Below, in pieces: positions 49,140 to 58,418 of a stretch of DNA of 64,000 nucleotides. The DNA is from Streptomyces barringtoniae. Lineage in GTDB: Bacteria; Actinomycetota; Actinomycetes; Streptomycetales; Streptomycetaceae. A program made the translations under genes and the position numbers. The stretch is from contig NZ_JAJHNP010000022.1 in NCBI RefSeq assembly GCF_020819595.1, positions 105,226 through 169,225 on the forward strand, in the 5' to 3' direction. The notes below the pieces were generated by a model, which saw only the letters and a list, made by a program, of their open reading frames with translations, did not search any database and had not been told where the DNA came from. Numbering within the stretch: the stretch's first letter is position 1; every line of letters begins with the position of its first letter.

Positions 49140-51215
49140 ATGCGGTGGTTGGTGGGTTGGAGCAGCACCGCCGCGGGCGTCGCCGGGATCGGTACCGCGG
49201 GCGCCACCGGTTACGACGGCGAGACCCTGCACCCGGTCGGCTCCCAACTCCTGTGGGGCGACCCGGACCCCCTGTGGGCCGTGGGCGACTGGCGCCCCGA
49301 CGAACTGCGCGTGGTGAAGGCCGACGCGGACAACCGCATCGCCGTCCTCGGTATCTGCGGCGCCTCCGACGAGGAGCTGCGGCGCGGCCTGTTCACCGCG
49401 CGCGGGGGCGCACTGCGCCATCTGACCGCCTGGCCGGGCAGCTACACGGCCGTCGTCAAGGTCGGCCGCCGCATCACCGTCTGCGGCGATCTCGCGGGCG
49501 CCCGCCCGGTGTTCCACACCCCCTGGGCCGGCGGCACCGCCTACGCCACGGCCGCGCTGCCCCTCGCCGACCTCATCGAGGCCAACCTCGACTTCGGCCA
49601 CCTGGCCGCACTGCTCGCCGCCCCGGACGTACCGGCCGCGCTGCGCGACACCACCCCGTACGAGGGCGTACGGCGCGTTCCGCCGGGGCACGCGCTCGTG
49701 CTGCGCGCCGGTGTGCGCGAGATCGCCGGGTACGAGCCGGTCGCCTCCCTCGCCGTGGCCGCGTCCCCGGCCGACCCCGACCGCGCCGTGGACGCCGTAC
49801 GGGACGCCCTGGTGGAGGCGGTCCGCACCCGGCTGTCGGCGCCCCGGCACGTGCCCGACCTCGACCCCGGCCCGGTGCCCGGCATGGGCCCCGCCGAGCG
49901 GCGGGCCCGGCGCGGGATGCCCGTGCCCGGCATCGGCGCCGACCTCTCCGGCGGCCCCGCCTCCGGCACCCTCGCGCTGCTGGCCGCCGGGCTTCCCGGC
50001 AGACCCGGCACGCTCCTCGGCCATGGCACGGGCGCGGGCGAACGGCTCCTTGCCGTCACCTTCAACGACCTTGCCGTGGGCGGCCGCGAGGCCGAACTGG
50101 AGCGCGCCGGCGCCCTCGCCGCCAACCCGCGCCTGCACCACGTCGTCGTGACCGGCGCCGAGGAGACCCTGCCGTACGCCGACCTCGACGGCCCCCTCAC
50201 CGACGAACCCGGACCCTCGCTGGTGACCGCCGTCCGGCACCGCGCCCGCCTCGCCGCCGGCAGCGCCGACCACTTCACCGGCCACGGCGCCCGCCAGGTC
50301 CTGGACGCCCACCCCGCCCGCCTCGCCGACCTCCTGATGGACCGCAAACGGCGCCATCTGGTGCGCCCGGTCGCCGCGCTCGCCAAGGCCGACGGCTCGG
50401 TGATGGTCCCCGCGCGCGTGTACGGCGCCGCCCGCCGGCTCGCCCGCACGCCCTACCGGACGGGCCTGGAGGTCCTGGCCGAGCGGCTGATGCGGCGCCA
50501 CTTCGACGAGCCCGGGGGAGCGGTCGGTGCGTCCCTCGCCGCGCTGACCTGGGCCAGACCCGGGCCGGCGGCCCGCTGGCTGACGGGGGAGGCGCTGGCC
50601 GAAGTATCGGTTCTGCTGCAGGCGGAGGCGGACCGTTCGGCAACCGGCGTCCAGCGTCCCGGCGAGTACCGCGCGCGTGCCGCCCTCGCCCGCCACGCCG
50701 CCGACCTGCGCGTCCTGGAACAGGCCGCCGAGATCCGCTCCCAGCGCCTGCACACGCCGTTCCTCGACAACCAGGTCGTCCGCGCCTGCCGCGCCCTCCC
50801 GGAGGCCCTGCGCGTCCAACCCGGCGCTCGCTCCTCGATCCTCCGTACGGTCCTGGAGGGCGCCGGCGTCACCGACCTCCCGCCCGGCTGGGGCGCCCCC
50901 TCCCACGCCTCCTCGGCGGCGGCCGCACGCGCGGGCCTGCGCGTGGCGGCAGCCCCCCTCCAGGACCTGTTCGCCACCCCGCTGCTGGCCGACGCCGGCC
51001 TGGTGGAGGCCCGCGTCATCCGCGAGGCCCTGCGCGGGGCCGCCACCGGCGACCCCCTCCCCCTCGACGGCCTCGCCGACCTCGTCTCCCTCGAACTCTG
51101 GCTCCACCGCCTGCTCTCCCGCCGGGGAACGTGCTGGACGGGGACCCCGGCACGCGCGCGTGCGGTGCCGTCCGGGATCCAGCCGAGAAGGGGAGCCTTG
51201 GCCTCCGGAGCTTGA
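49140..51215 (+). CDS. Degenerate asparagine-synthetase-like protein (lasso-cyclase-like)
   Basis: This 691-residue protein has an N-terminal Ntn-hydrolase-like domain and a C-terminal asparagine-synthase-type domain. The N-terminus is MRWLVGWSS, so the glutaminase Cys at position 2 is missing. The ATP loop near residue 270 reads DLSGGPASGT where active enzymes have SGG-x-DS, so the conserved Asp is replaced. Later segments (SQRLHTPFLDNQVVRACRAL; GWGAPSHASS) still follow the family. A lasso-peptide cyclase role is possible by homology, but no precursor, protease or recognition-element gene is adjacent. ATG 49140 follows TGTGGAGG. Confidence 0.8.
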   Translation: MRWLVGWSSTAAGVAGIGTAGATGYDGETLHPVGSQLLWGDPDPLWAVGDWRPDELRVVKADADNRIAVLGICGASDEELRRGLFTARGGALRHLTAWPGSYTAVVKVGRRITVCGDLAGARPVFHTPWAGGTAYATAALPLADLIEANLDFGHLAALLAAPDVPAALRDTTPYEGVRRVPPGHALVLRAGVREIAGYEPVASLAVAASPADPDRAVDAVRDALVEAVRTRLSAPRHVPDLDPGPVPGMGPAERRARRGMPVPGIGADLSGGPASGTLALLAAGLPGRPGTLLGHGTGAGERLLAVTFNDLAVGGREAELERAGALAANPRLHHVVVTGAEETLPYADLDGPLTDEPGPSLVTAVRHRARLAAGSADHFTGHGARQVLDAHPARLADLLMDRKRRHLVRPVAALAKADGSVMVPARVYGAARRLARTPYRTGLEVLAERLMRRHFDEPGGAVGASLAALTWARPGPAARWLTGEALAEVSVLLQAEADRSATGVQRPGEYRARAALARHAADLRVLEQAAEIRSQRLHTPFLDNQVVRACRALPEALRVQPGARSSILRTVLEGAGVTDLPPGWGAPSHASSAAAARAGLRVAAAPLQDLFATPLLADAGLVEARVIREALRGAATGDPLPLDGLADLVSLELWLHRLLSRRGTCWTGTPARARAVPSGIQPRRGALASGA

Positions 51216-51246
51216 TGGCTAAGGGTGCCTGATGGCTAAGGGTGCC
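51213..51246. repeat. 17-bp tandem duplication across a stop codon
   Basis: TGATGGCTAAGGGTGCC occurs twice in tandem. The first three bases of the first copy are the stop codon of the asparagine-synthetase-like gene. Confidence 0.9.
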
Positions 51247-51303
51247 TGCCCCTGCCCTGCTGGGCGCTGCCGCCCCCAGGCCCCGCGCGAGGTGGCTCCT
51301 GCC

Positions 51304-51346
51304 GTGTGCCGACTGCGGTCCGTCGTGGCTGGTCGCGCAGTTTCCC
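51304..51346 (-). repeat. Dispersed intergenic repeat, copy A
   Basis: On the minus strand this reads GGGAAACTGCGCGACCAGCC followed by ACGACGGACCGCAGTC. It shares a 16-base core AACTGCGCGACCAGCC with 57115-57159. I know this type as a common Streptomyces intergenic repeat. Confidence 0.65.
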
Positions 51347-51533
51347 GCGTCCCTTGCGGGGCGCCCCCGCCGTAGCCTGCGGGCATGCGTGCCGCTGGGG
51401 CGGCACGGGTGGGGCGCGGCGCTCACAGCGAGCGGCGCCCGGACCCTGCCCGGCCGCGGCACCGGGTACGCGATCGCCCGCCGCCGACGAAACCCCCGTG
51501 CCCCACCCCGCGCCCCCCCGCGACAATGCCCAG

Positions 51534-54500
51534 GTGCGGTACAGAATCCTGGGCGTGGCCCAAGCAGCGGACGACCAGGGCACCCCCGTACCCATCGGCG
51601 GCCCGCGCCTGCGCACACTCCTCACCGCCCTCGCCCTCCGCCCGGGCCGCACCACCACCCCAGAAACCCTCATCGACGAGATCTGGGCCGACGACCACCC
51701 GAGCGACGCCCCCGCCGCCCTGCAAGCCCTCGTCGGCCGCCTCCGCCGCACCCTCGGACACCACACCGTCGCCTCCACCCCCGGCGGTTACCGCCTCGAA
51801 GCGACCGAGGACGACGTCGACCTGTACGTCTTCGAGCGCCTCGTCCGCACCGGCACCAAGGCCCTCACCACCGGCGACCCCGCCACCGCCCACCGCACGC
51901 TCACCGAGGCCCTTGCCCTCTGGCACGGCCCCGCCCTCGCCGACCTCGCCGACCGCACCGCCGCCACCCGCCCGGAGGCCCAGCGACTGGAGGCCACCCG
52001 CGCGCGGGCCGCCGCTGCCCTCGACCTCGGCCGCGCCCCGGACGTCGTACCGGAGCTGACGGAACTCACCACGGCGCACCCGTTGGACGAGCCCCTGCAC
52101 GCCCTGCTCATCCGCGCCCTGCGCGACAGCGGCCGCACCGCCCACGCCCTCGCCGCGTACGAGTCCGCCCGCCGCACCCTCGCCGACACCCTCGGCACCG
52201 ACCCCGGCCCGGAACTCCGAACGCTGTACGCGTCGTTGCTCGAGCAGCAGGAACCACAACCGCAGCCGTCGACCCGACCGGCCCGATCGAACCCACCGGC
52301 CCCCGCTCAACCCCCTGAGCGGACCGGCAATCTCCGGCCCCGCCTGACGTCCTTCGTCGGGCGGGAACCAGAACTCGAGGCCATTCGTTCCGACTTGCAC
52401 AGGGCCCGCCTGGTCACGCTCACCGGACCGGGCGGCTCGGGAAAGACCCGCCTCGCCGAGGAGGCCGCCGCAGGGCGCCCCCAGGCATGGCTGGTCGAGC
52501 TGGCCCCGCTCGACCATCCGGAGGCGGTGCCCGGCGCCGTGGTCAGCGCGCTCGGTCTGCGCGAGACCGTGCTGCTGACCAACGAGCTGGCGACCCCGCA
52601 GGCCGACCCCGTCGCCCTGCTGATCGAGTACTGCGCCCCGCGCAGCCAACTCCTGATCCTTGACAACTGCGAACATGTCATCGGCGCGGCCGCCGCCCTC
52701 GCCGAGACCCTCCTCACCCACTGCCCGGGGCTCACGGTCCTCGCGACCAGCCGTGAACCCCTGGGCGTCCCCGGTGAGTCGGTGCGCCCGGTCGAGCCCC
52801 TCGTCCCGGAGCAGGCGCACCGCCTGTTCGCCGAGCGCGCGAAGGCCGTCCGTCCCGACGCCGACGCGGTGCTCGCCGACACCGGGGCCGTGGCGGAGAT
52901 CTGCCGCCGCCTGGACGGGCTGCCGCTCGCCATCGAGTTGGCCGCCGCCCGGCTCAGGCTGCTGACCCCACGGCAGATCGCCGACCGGCTCGACGACCGC
53001 TTCCGCCTGCTCACCTCCGGAAGCCGCACGGTCCTGCCCCGCCAGCAGACCCTGCGCGCAGTCGTCGACTGGTCCTGGGACCTGCTGGACGAGCGGGAGC
53101 GTACGGTGCTGCGCGAGGTGTCCGTCTTCGCCGGCGGCTGGGACCTCGCGGCGGCCGAGGCCGTCTGCACCGGCCCGGCGGCCGACCTGATCGGCGCCCT
53201 CGTCGACAAGTCCCTCGTCGTGGCCGCGCCCGGCGGCCCCGACGGCTCCGGCGGCATGCGCTACCGCATGCTGGAGACCATCCACGAGTACGCCATCGAG
53301 CGCGCGGCCGAGGTCTCCGGGCTGCGCGCCACGGCCGAGCGCCGGCATCGTGCGTGGGCGCGGGCGCTGGTCGAGGAGGCCGAGCCACGCCTGCGGTCGG
53401 CGGACCAACTGCCGTGGATCTCCCGCCTGGAGACCGAGCTGGACAACATCCGGGCGGCCCTGGACCGCTCCGTGCGCGCCGGCGACGAGCCGGAGGCCGG
53501 CGCGATCGTCCTGGCCATCGGCTGGTTCTGGTGGCTCCGCAACCACCGCCAGGAAGCGGTCTCCTGGGTCCGCCTGGTCCTCCGCCTGGGCGTGGCCCTG
53601 GACACCCTGGCGAGCCCGGAGCCGCCGACTCTCTCGGCGTCCGGGCGCGCTTCGGCGACCGGGGAACCCCTCGTTGCCGCCCCCGGCCTGATGTCCCTGG
53701 TGGAGTCGGCCGACCCGGTGGGCGCCTTCCTCGCCGTGCCCGACGGCGAGGCCGGGCATCCGCTGCGTCAGCTGCGCATGGACCTGCGGATGCTCGACCT
53801 GTTCCTGACCTCCGAATCGAGCACCGAGCACCACTCGGCCGACCCGCGCGCCCCGGAGTACGTCGCGCGCGTCCGCGCCGCCTACGAGCGCGGCGGTCCC
53901 CACGCCGCCCGGCTCCCGGGCATCGTGTGGCCGCTGACTTCCTACTACCTGGGCGGCCCGGCGGACGTCGGCCCGGACATGGCCGCGGCCGTGGCCAACT
54001 GCCGTGCGTACGGCGGTGACTGGGAGATCGGCGTCTCCCTGATGTACCGCACCCATGTGATCGTCGACTCCCCGGGCAACCTGCGGGGCGTCGACGAGGA
54101 CCTGGCCGAGCTGCGGACGCTCAGCCGGCGCGTCGGGGACCGCTGGATGCGGGCCCAGGTGTGCAGCGCGGCGGGCGAGGCGGCCATGGCCCGCGGCAGG
54201 TTCGCCGAGGCGCGCGGTGAGTACGAGGAGGCACTGCGCCTGGCCTACGAGGTGGGGGCCTACGCCGAGTCGCCGTTCCTGATGGCCCGGCTCGCCGAGA
54301 TCTCCTACCGCTCCGGAGACCGGAAGACCGCGCTGTCCGCCCTGGAGGAGGCGGGAGCGGCCGCCGACCGGTACGCGGTGCCGGAGTCGCGTGCCTTCGT
54401 GCTGCTGCTGCGCGCCCACATCGCCCTGCACGACGGGCAGCTCGCCCGTGCCCGCGAGCTGTACGAGGAGACCCGCGCCCTGGCCCGCGGCGGCACCCCG

Positions 54501-54911
54501 CCACCGCAGTTCGAGGCGGCCCTGCGCAGCGTCGAGGCGCTCCTCGCCGCCGACGAGTCGGGCCCCGCACACGGGCTGCCGATCGCCGCCGAGGCGCTGC
54601 GCGTGGCCGTGGCCCAGCGGTGCGCCGAGTCGATCACGGCGGGGCTGGTGGACATCGCGGCCGGCCTGCGGGCCCGGTGCGGCGATCTGGCCGGTGCGGT
54701 CCGGCTGTTCGCCGCCGCGGACCACTGGCGCGACGGCAATCCGCGTCCCGAGCCGGAGTGCAGCGAGGCCATCCGGGTGCAGGCCGACGCCCGAGCGACT
54801 CTGCCGCCGGAGCGGTACACGGCCGAGCGCGCCCTGGGCTCGTCCCTCGGGGCGGCCGACGTACTGCGGGAGCTCGACGCGGCGGAGGCGGCCGCCGAAC
54901 CCGGCCGGTGA
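51534..54911 (+). CDS. AfsR-like SARP / STAND ATPase regulator
   Basis: This 1125-residue pathway-type regulator has a Trans_reg_C DNA-binding domain (1-90; RLRTLLTALALRPGRTTTPE, TLIDEIWADD), a BTAD domain (about 95-240; DLYVFERLVRTG, HPLDEPLHALLIRALRDSGR), and an NB-ARC ATPase. The ATPase has Walker A LTGPGGSGKTRLAEEAA (about 296) and Walker B LLILDNCEHVIGAAA. A C-terminal TPR-like region (YEEALRLAYEVGAYAESPF; ARARELYEETRALA) follows. The layout is that of AfsR. The start GTG 51534 begins at VRYRILGVAQ, typical of SARPs; an earlier GTG at 51498 is possible. The target genes are unknown. Confidence 0.93.
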   Translation: MRYRILGVAQAADDQGTPVPIGGPRLRTLLTALALRPGRTTTPETLIDEIWADDHPSDAPAALQALVGRLRRTLGHHTVASTPGGYRLEATEDDVDLYVFERLVRTGTKALTTGDPATAHRTLTEALALWHGPALADLADRTAATRPEAQRLEATRARAAAALDLGRAPDVVPELTELTTAHPLDEPLHALLIRALRDSGRTAHALAAYESARRTLADTLGTDPGPELRTLYASLLEQQEPQPQPSTRPARSNPPAPAQPPERTGNLRPRLTSFVGREPELEAIRSDLHRARLVTLTGPGGSGKTRLAEEAAAGRPQAWLVELAPLDHPEAVPGAVVSALGLRETVLLTNELATPQADPVALLIEYCAPRSQLLILDNCEHVIGAAAALAETLLTHCPGLTVLATSREPLGVPGESVRPVEPLVPEQAHRLFAERAKAVRPDADAVLADTGAVAEICRRLDGLPLAIELAAARLRLLTPRQIADRLDDRFRLLTSGSRTVLPRQQTLRAVVDWSWDLLDERERTVLREVSVFAGGWDLAAAEAVCTGPAADLIGALVDKSLVVAAPGGPDGSGGMRYRMLETIHEYAIERAAEVSGLRATAERRHRAWARALVEEAEPRLRSADQLPWISRLETELDNIRAALDRSVRAGDEPEAGAIVLAIGWFWWLRNHRQEAVSWVRLVLRLGVALDTLASPEPPTLSASGRASATGEPLVAAPGLMSLVESADPVGAFLAVPDGEAGHPLRQLRMDLRMLDLFLTSESSTEHHSADPRAPEYVARVRAAYERGGPHAARLPGIVWPLTSYYLGGPADVGPDMAAAVANCRAYGGDWEIGVSLMYRTHVIVDSPGNLRGVDEDLAELRTLSRRVGDRWMRAQVCSAAGEAAMARGRFAEARGEYEEALRLAYEVGAYAESPFLMARLAEISYRSGDRKTALSALEEAGAAADRYAVPESRAFVLLLRAHIALHDGQLARARELYEETRALARGGTPPPQFEAALRSVEALLAADESGPAHGLPIAAEALRVAVAQRCAESITAGLVDIAAGLRARCGDLAGAVRLFAAADHWRDGNPRPEPECSEAIRVQADARATLPPERYTAERALGSSLGAADVLRELDAAEAAAEPGR

Positions 54912-54975
54912 GGACCACCACCGTTCTCCCGGCGCCTTCCCGTCTTCCGGTCTTGGGTCCTTCCCGCCTTCCGGT

Positions 54976-56898
54976 CTATCGGCAGGTGAACCGGGCCTCC
55001 GCCCAGTCCGCGAGTGCCGCCTGGTCGAAGACGTTGCTGTGCGGCCGTACCACGAGCCGTACGGTCCTGCGCCCGGTGAGGTCCACATGGACGGGCACGG
55101 CCCGGTCGTGTCCCTTGACCATCCCGGACTGCCAGAGCCGGACCCCGTCGGCCCAGACGGAGAAGGACACCTTGCCGAGGCCGAGCGTCATGTCGTCCAC
55201 ACCGGCCAGTGCGTCGTAGGCGGTGCACTGCCGGTTGAGGGCGACGGTGACCGAGGACTCGCCGTGCACGGTCACCCCGCGCGCGTACTGCTTGCCGCCG
55301 ATCGACATGCCGTAGCGCTGCCACACCCAGCTGCTCTCGGCGAGCTGGATCTCGGGCTTGGTGCCGTCGCCGTCCACGTCGTAACCGAGGTCGCTCAGCT
55401 CGTACACGGTGGGCGCGGGCGGCGGAGTGGGGGTCGGGGTCGGCGTGGGTGTCGGTGTCGGCGGGGGTGTGGGTGTGGGCGTCGGGGTGGGCCTGGTAGC
55501 CGGCTTGGGCGTCGGCTTCGGCGTCGGCGTCGGCGTCGGGGTGGGCGTCGGCGTCGGGGTCGGCTCGGGCGCGAGCACCACGGGCTCAGGCGAGGGCTTC
55601 TTCCTCGGCGGGGCCGGCGTCGGCGCCGGGTGCCGTACGACCGGCGCGGACGGCGACGGCTCGGCTGCCTCCTTCGCCGGCCGATGGCCGTCGTTCACCA
55701 GCGCCAGTGCCACCGCGGCGGCGGCCACCGCGACCACACCCGCCGCTATGCCCGCCTTCACCGGCGCTCCGAGCCCCTCCGCGGCCGCGGCACCGCCCGT
55801 ACCGCCGGCCCCGCCGGACGACGACCCGGTGGCCGCGGCGACGGCACCCGCCGCCCCCGCCCCGGCGCTGCCCGCGATGACGCCGAGCGCCTTGGCGTAC
55901 CCGGCAGCCCCGAACCAGCCGATGACCGCGACCGGGACGACACCGGGGATACCGCTCGCGACCTCTTCGATCTGCACGGCCGCCAGTCGGCACTTGGCGC
56001 ATTCCTCCAGGTGCTTGCGCAGACCCCGCTCGGCGCGGATACGCAGTTTGCGGCGGGCGTAGGTGCCGAGCTGGTCGGCGTAGCGGGCGCACTCCTCGTC
56101 ACCGGCGAGGGTGGCGCTCACGTGGGCCTGCAGGTAGGCCTGCTTCAGCCCCTCGCGGGCGCGGCTCGCCAGCACGCGGGTGCCGTTGGCGTCCAGCCCG
56201 AACAGCACGGCCACTTCGCTCGGGGACTCGTCCTCCACCTCGGTGTGCCACAGCACGGCCTGCCAGCGCTCGGGCAGCGAACGGAAGGCCTGCATGGCCA
56301 GGGACTGCTCGGCCTCGTGCATCGCGCGCACATCGGCGCCGAGGTCCAGTGTGTCGTCGTCGGACACTTCGGAGGCGCGCGAGGACCGCTGGGCGAAGAC
56401 GGCGAAGTCGTCCACGAGCTGCTCGCGCCGGGCGGACTTGGTCCAGTGCGCGGCGACGCGCCGCAAGGAGGTGAGCAGATAGGCCCGTACGGCGTGCTCG
56501 GGCCCCGATCCCCCGCGCACCGCCTGCAGCATCCGGGCGAAGACCTCGGCCGTGAGGTCGTCGGCGGTGTGCCCGTCCCGGCAGCAGGTGCGCGCGTACC
56601 GCCGTACGGAGTCCGCGTGCCGCCGGTAGAGCTCCGCGTAGGCGGAGTCGTCACCGCCGCGCATCCGCTCGATCAGCTCGCCGTCGTCGGGCGGCGTCTC
56701 CCGGGCCGGCGGCCGCATGCTGCCCTCGCGCTGGGCCGGCACGCTCATCTCGCTCCGCCCGCCGGAGGGCTTCTTGCCCCGCCCGCCGGTGGAAGCCGGA
56801 CGCCCGCCCTGTTTCGGCACCTGGGGCGGGGTCAGGCCCGCAGCGGCCTCCGCGCCCGCGTCGTCATCGCGTGACTCGTCCCACCCGTCAACGCCCAT
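54976..56898 (-). CDS. ECF sigma factor fused to anti-sigma domain, membrane helix and NPCBM domain
   Basis: This 640-residue protein combines a sigma-70 region 2 (about 75-160; YAELYRRHADSVRRYARTCC, TADDLTAEVFARMLQAV), region 4 (about 195-260; RSLPERWQAVLWHTEVED) and a zinc-finger anti-sigma-like motif (His296-x3-Cys300-x2-Cys303 with upstream Cys270). It continues with a membrane helix (about 382-402), a wall-spanning Pro/Thr-repeat linker (about 445-505) and a C-terminal NPCBM-type carbohydrate-binding domain (507-640). It appears able to link an outside carbohydrate signal to transcription. Similar layouts occur in some actinobacterial ECF groups. It converges with the SARP gene. Confidence 0.9.
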   Translation of the reverse strand: MGVDGWDESRDDDAGAEAAAGLTPPQVPKQGGRPASTGGRGKKPSGGRSEMSVPAQREGSMRPPARETPPDDGELIERMRGGDDSAYAELYRRHADSVRRYARTCCRDGHTADDLTAEVFARMLQAVRGGSGPEHAVRAYLLTSLRRVAAHWTKSARREQLVDDFAVFAQRSSRASEVSDDDTLDLGADVRAMHEAEQSLAMQAFRSLPERWQAVLWHTEVEDESPSEVAVLFGLDANGTRVLASRAREGLKQAYLQAHVSATLAGDEECARYADQLGTYARRKLRIRAERGLRKHLEECAKCRLAAVQIEEVASGIPGVVPVAVIGWFGAAGYAKALGVIAGSAGAGAAGAVAAATGSSSGGAGGTGGAAAAEGLGAPVKAGIAAGVVAVAAAAVALALVNDGHRPAKEAAEPSPSAPVVRHPAPTPAPPRKKPSPEPVVLAPEPTPTPTPTPTPTPTPKPTPKPATRPTPTPTPTPPPTPTPTPTPTPTPPPAPTVYELSDLGYDVDGDGTKPEIQLAESSWVWQRYGMSIGGKQYARGVTVHGESSVTVALNRQCTAYDALAGVDDMTLGLGKVSFSVWADGVRLWQSGMVKGHDRAVPVHVDLTGRRTVRLVVRPHSNVFDQAALADWAEARFTCR

Positions 56899-57253
56899 CG
56901 CGGAAAGCCCCCGACGCCGGCCCAGCCCAACCCGTCACCGGCTCAGAGTGCCACATTGTCCTTTATTCAAGGACCTCAAGGTCACGGCATCCACTCATCC
57001 GAGGGCCCTTGTCAGCGCAGAGCTACGGCCGCCACTCGAACGAGGGAATCGCGGCGAAGGCTGCCTTTGGCCAGGGGCGCCGATGGGGCAGGCAGCACGG
57101 CAACCCCCAGAGAAGCGCGGGGAACTGCGCGACCAGCCCCCACGCCCCCGCAGTCCGACGACCGCACGCACCACCCACCCCGAACCGTCCACAAGGCACC
57201 CACCCGCAGCCGCCGACGGCGGGGACCCCTACATGGGACGCGACCCCAATCCC
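56899..57253. other. 355-bp gap with dispersed repeat
   Basis: No gene is visible between atrA and the ECF gene, both read leftward. The gap probably holds the promoter of the ECF gene in its left part. It also holds a dispersed repeat at 57115-57159 and, near 57203-57260, sequence just after the atrA stop. Confidence 0.5.
57115..57159 (+). repeat. Dispersed intergenic repeat, copy B
   Basis: GCGCGGGGAACTGCGCGACC followed by AGCCCCCACGCCCCCGCAG matches 51304-51346 in opposite orientation, with a common 16-base core. Confidence 0.65.
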
Positions 57254-58042
57254 CTATGCGGGACGCGACCGCAACCCCTCCAGCAAAATGTCCAGCAGCC
57301 GTGCCGAAGCCGCCGCCTGCTGCGCAGCATCCGGCAGGGACGGCGCCGCCGTGGCGATCACCAGCAGCACATCCCCCACGGACACGTCCGCCCGCAGCTC
57401 ACCCGCCGCCCGCGCCCGGTCCACCAGCTGACCGACCACATCCAGCAACGCCCCGACCCCGCTGTCATCAGCGGCCCCGGCGGACTCCCCGGGCACCAGC
57501 CGAAGCTCACCGGACCCCGGCTGCACCCGTTGCTGAGGCACCCGAGCCTCCTCGGCGGACGCCACGCCGGAACCGCCCGACTCGGCCGGACCGGCGGAGC
57601 CCTGCGCGGAGCCGACCCGCAGGACCTGCGGCGGCAGCAACCGGCCCGCCCCCGACGCCACGGACGTCCGCAGGAACCGGGACAGCGCCGACCACGGCTC
57701 GTCCTCCTGCCCGAGCGCGGCCCGCGCCTGCTCGGTCAGCCGCGCGGTCTCCTCCTCGGCTATCCGCCGGACCAGCACGTCCTTGCTGGGAAAGCGCCGG
57801 TACACGGTGCCGACACCCACCCGGGCCCGCCGGGCCACGTCCTCCATCGGCGCGCCGTAACCCGACTCGCCGAAGACCTCACGCGCCGCACGCAGCACGT
57901 GCTCCAGATTGCGCTGTGCGTCCACCCGCAGCGGTGTCTTACGCGCCCCGTCGGCGCGTCCGTTGCCCACCGCCGCGCTCATCGCCCCGCCACCCGGTGC
58001 GAGGGTGGCTGCGGATGACCAATGCGAGTCCTGAACATGCAT
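57254..58042 (-). CDS. atrA: TetR-family antibiotic regulator AtrA
   Basis: AtrA is a pleiotropic TetR-type activator that in S. coelicolor turns on actII-ORF4. The 262-residue protein has an N-terminal extension (MHVQDSHWSSAATLAPGGG), the helix-turn-helix NLEHVLRAAREVFGESGYGA and RARVGVGTVYRRFPSKD, and a ligand domain ending RLLDILLEGLRS. The arrangement (AtrA beside a divergent NDH-2 gene and an ECF gene) is the S. coelicolor order as I remember it. Compared with what I recall, the middle of the ligand domain carries a Ser/Gly/Glu-rich insert (SAGPAESGGSGVASAEEA). N-acetylglucosamine-linked control is known for the family but not visible here. Confidence 0.93.
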   Translation of the reverse strand: MHVQDSHWSSAATLAPGGGAMSAAVGNGRADGARKTPLRVDAQRNLEHVLRAAREVFGESGYGAPMEDVARRARVGVGTVYRRFPSKDVLVRRIAEEETARLTEQARAALGQEDEPWSALSRFLRTSVASGAGRLLPPQVLRVGSAQGSAGPAESGGSGVASAEEARVPQQRVQPGSGELRLVPGESAGAADDSGVGALLDVVGQLVDRARAAGELRADVSVGDVLLVIATAAPSLPDAAQQAAASARLLDILLEGLRSRPA

Positions 58043-58418
58043 GTGTTTCCCCCGGTAATGACGTCTCCCCCCGGAGACTCCCCGTCAGTGTTCCGAAGTG
58101 CGTGGAACTGACGTCGTTCTCGACCGGGCCCGTCCGTCGCGGCACCCGTTCGACCACATTCCCTACACCCCGTCGACACACGAACATAGTTGAGAGGGAG
58201 TCAATTCAGAAGGGGCAGGTTCCGCACAGTGCGCCCCCCGATCGGAGTACGGGTCTCGTACGTCCCGTTTCCGCACCTTCGCACCTCATCGCCCGCACCC
58301 GCTGACCTGCCCCCTTTCGTCCCGCCCCGACACCGCGCCCGCCTGTGCGCACACCCGGCCGCCGGTCACACAAATTGCCGGGGCTGTGGACAAACAACAG
58401 CGCCGGGTGCGTCATGGG
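58043..58418. promoter_or_regulatory. Divergent atrA / ndh control region
   Basis: This 376-bp region contains promoters in both directions. Near 58040-58200 it is AT-richer, with CATAGTTGAGAGGGAGTCAA on the plus strand, which may mark a promoter. No perfect operator was found. Confidence 0.4.

Noticed and set aside
49140..51215. A lasso-peptide biosynthesis cluster
   Set aside because: Only the cyclase-like gene is present; no precursor peptide, B1/B2 protease or transporter was found next to it, and the ATP loop is altered.
51423..55088. 1221-codon open frame on the minus strand opposite the AfsR-like gene
   Set aside because: It is antisense to an intact SARP/NB-ARC gene and lacks any motif.
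55409..56062. Gly/Val-repeat protein on the plus strand
   Set aside because: The GVGVGV pattern is the reverse reading of the Pro/Thr linker of the ECF sigma protein.
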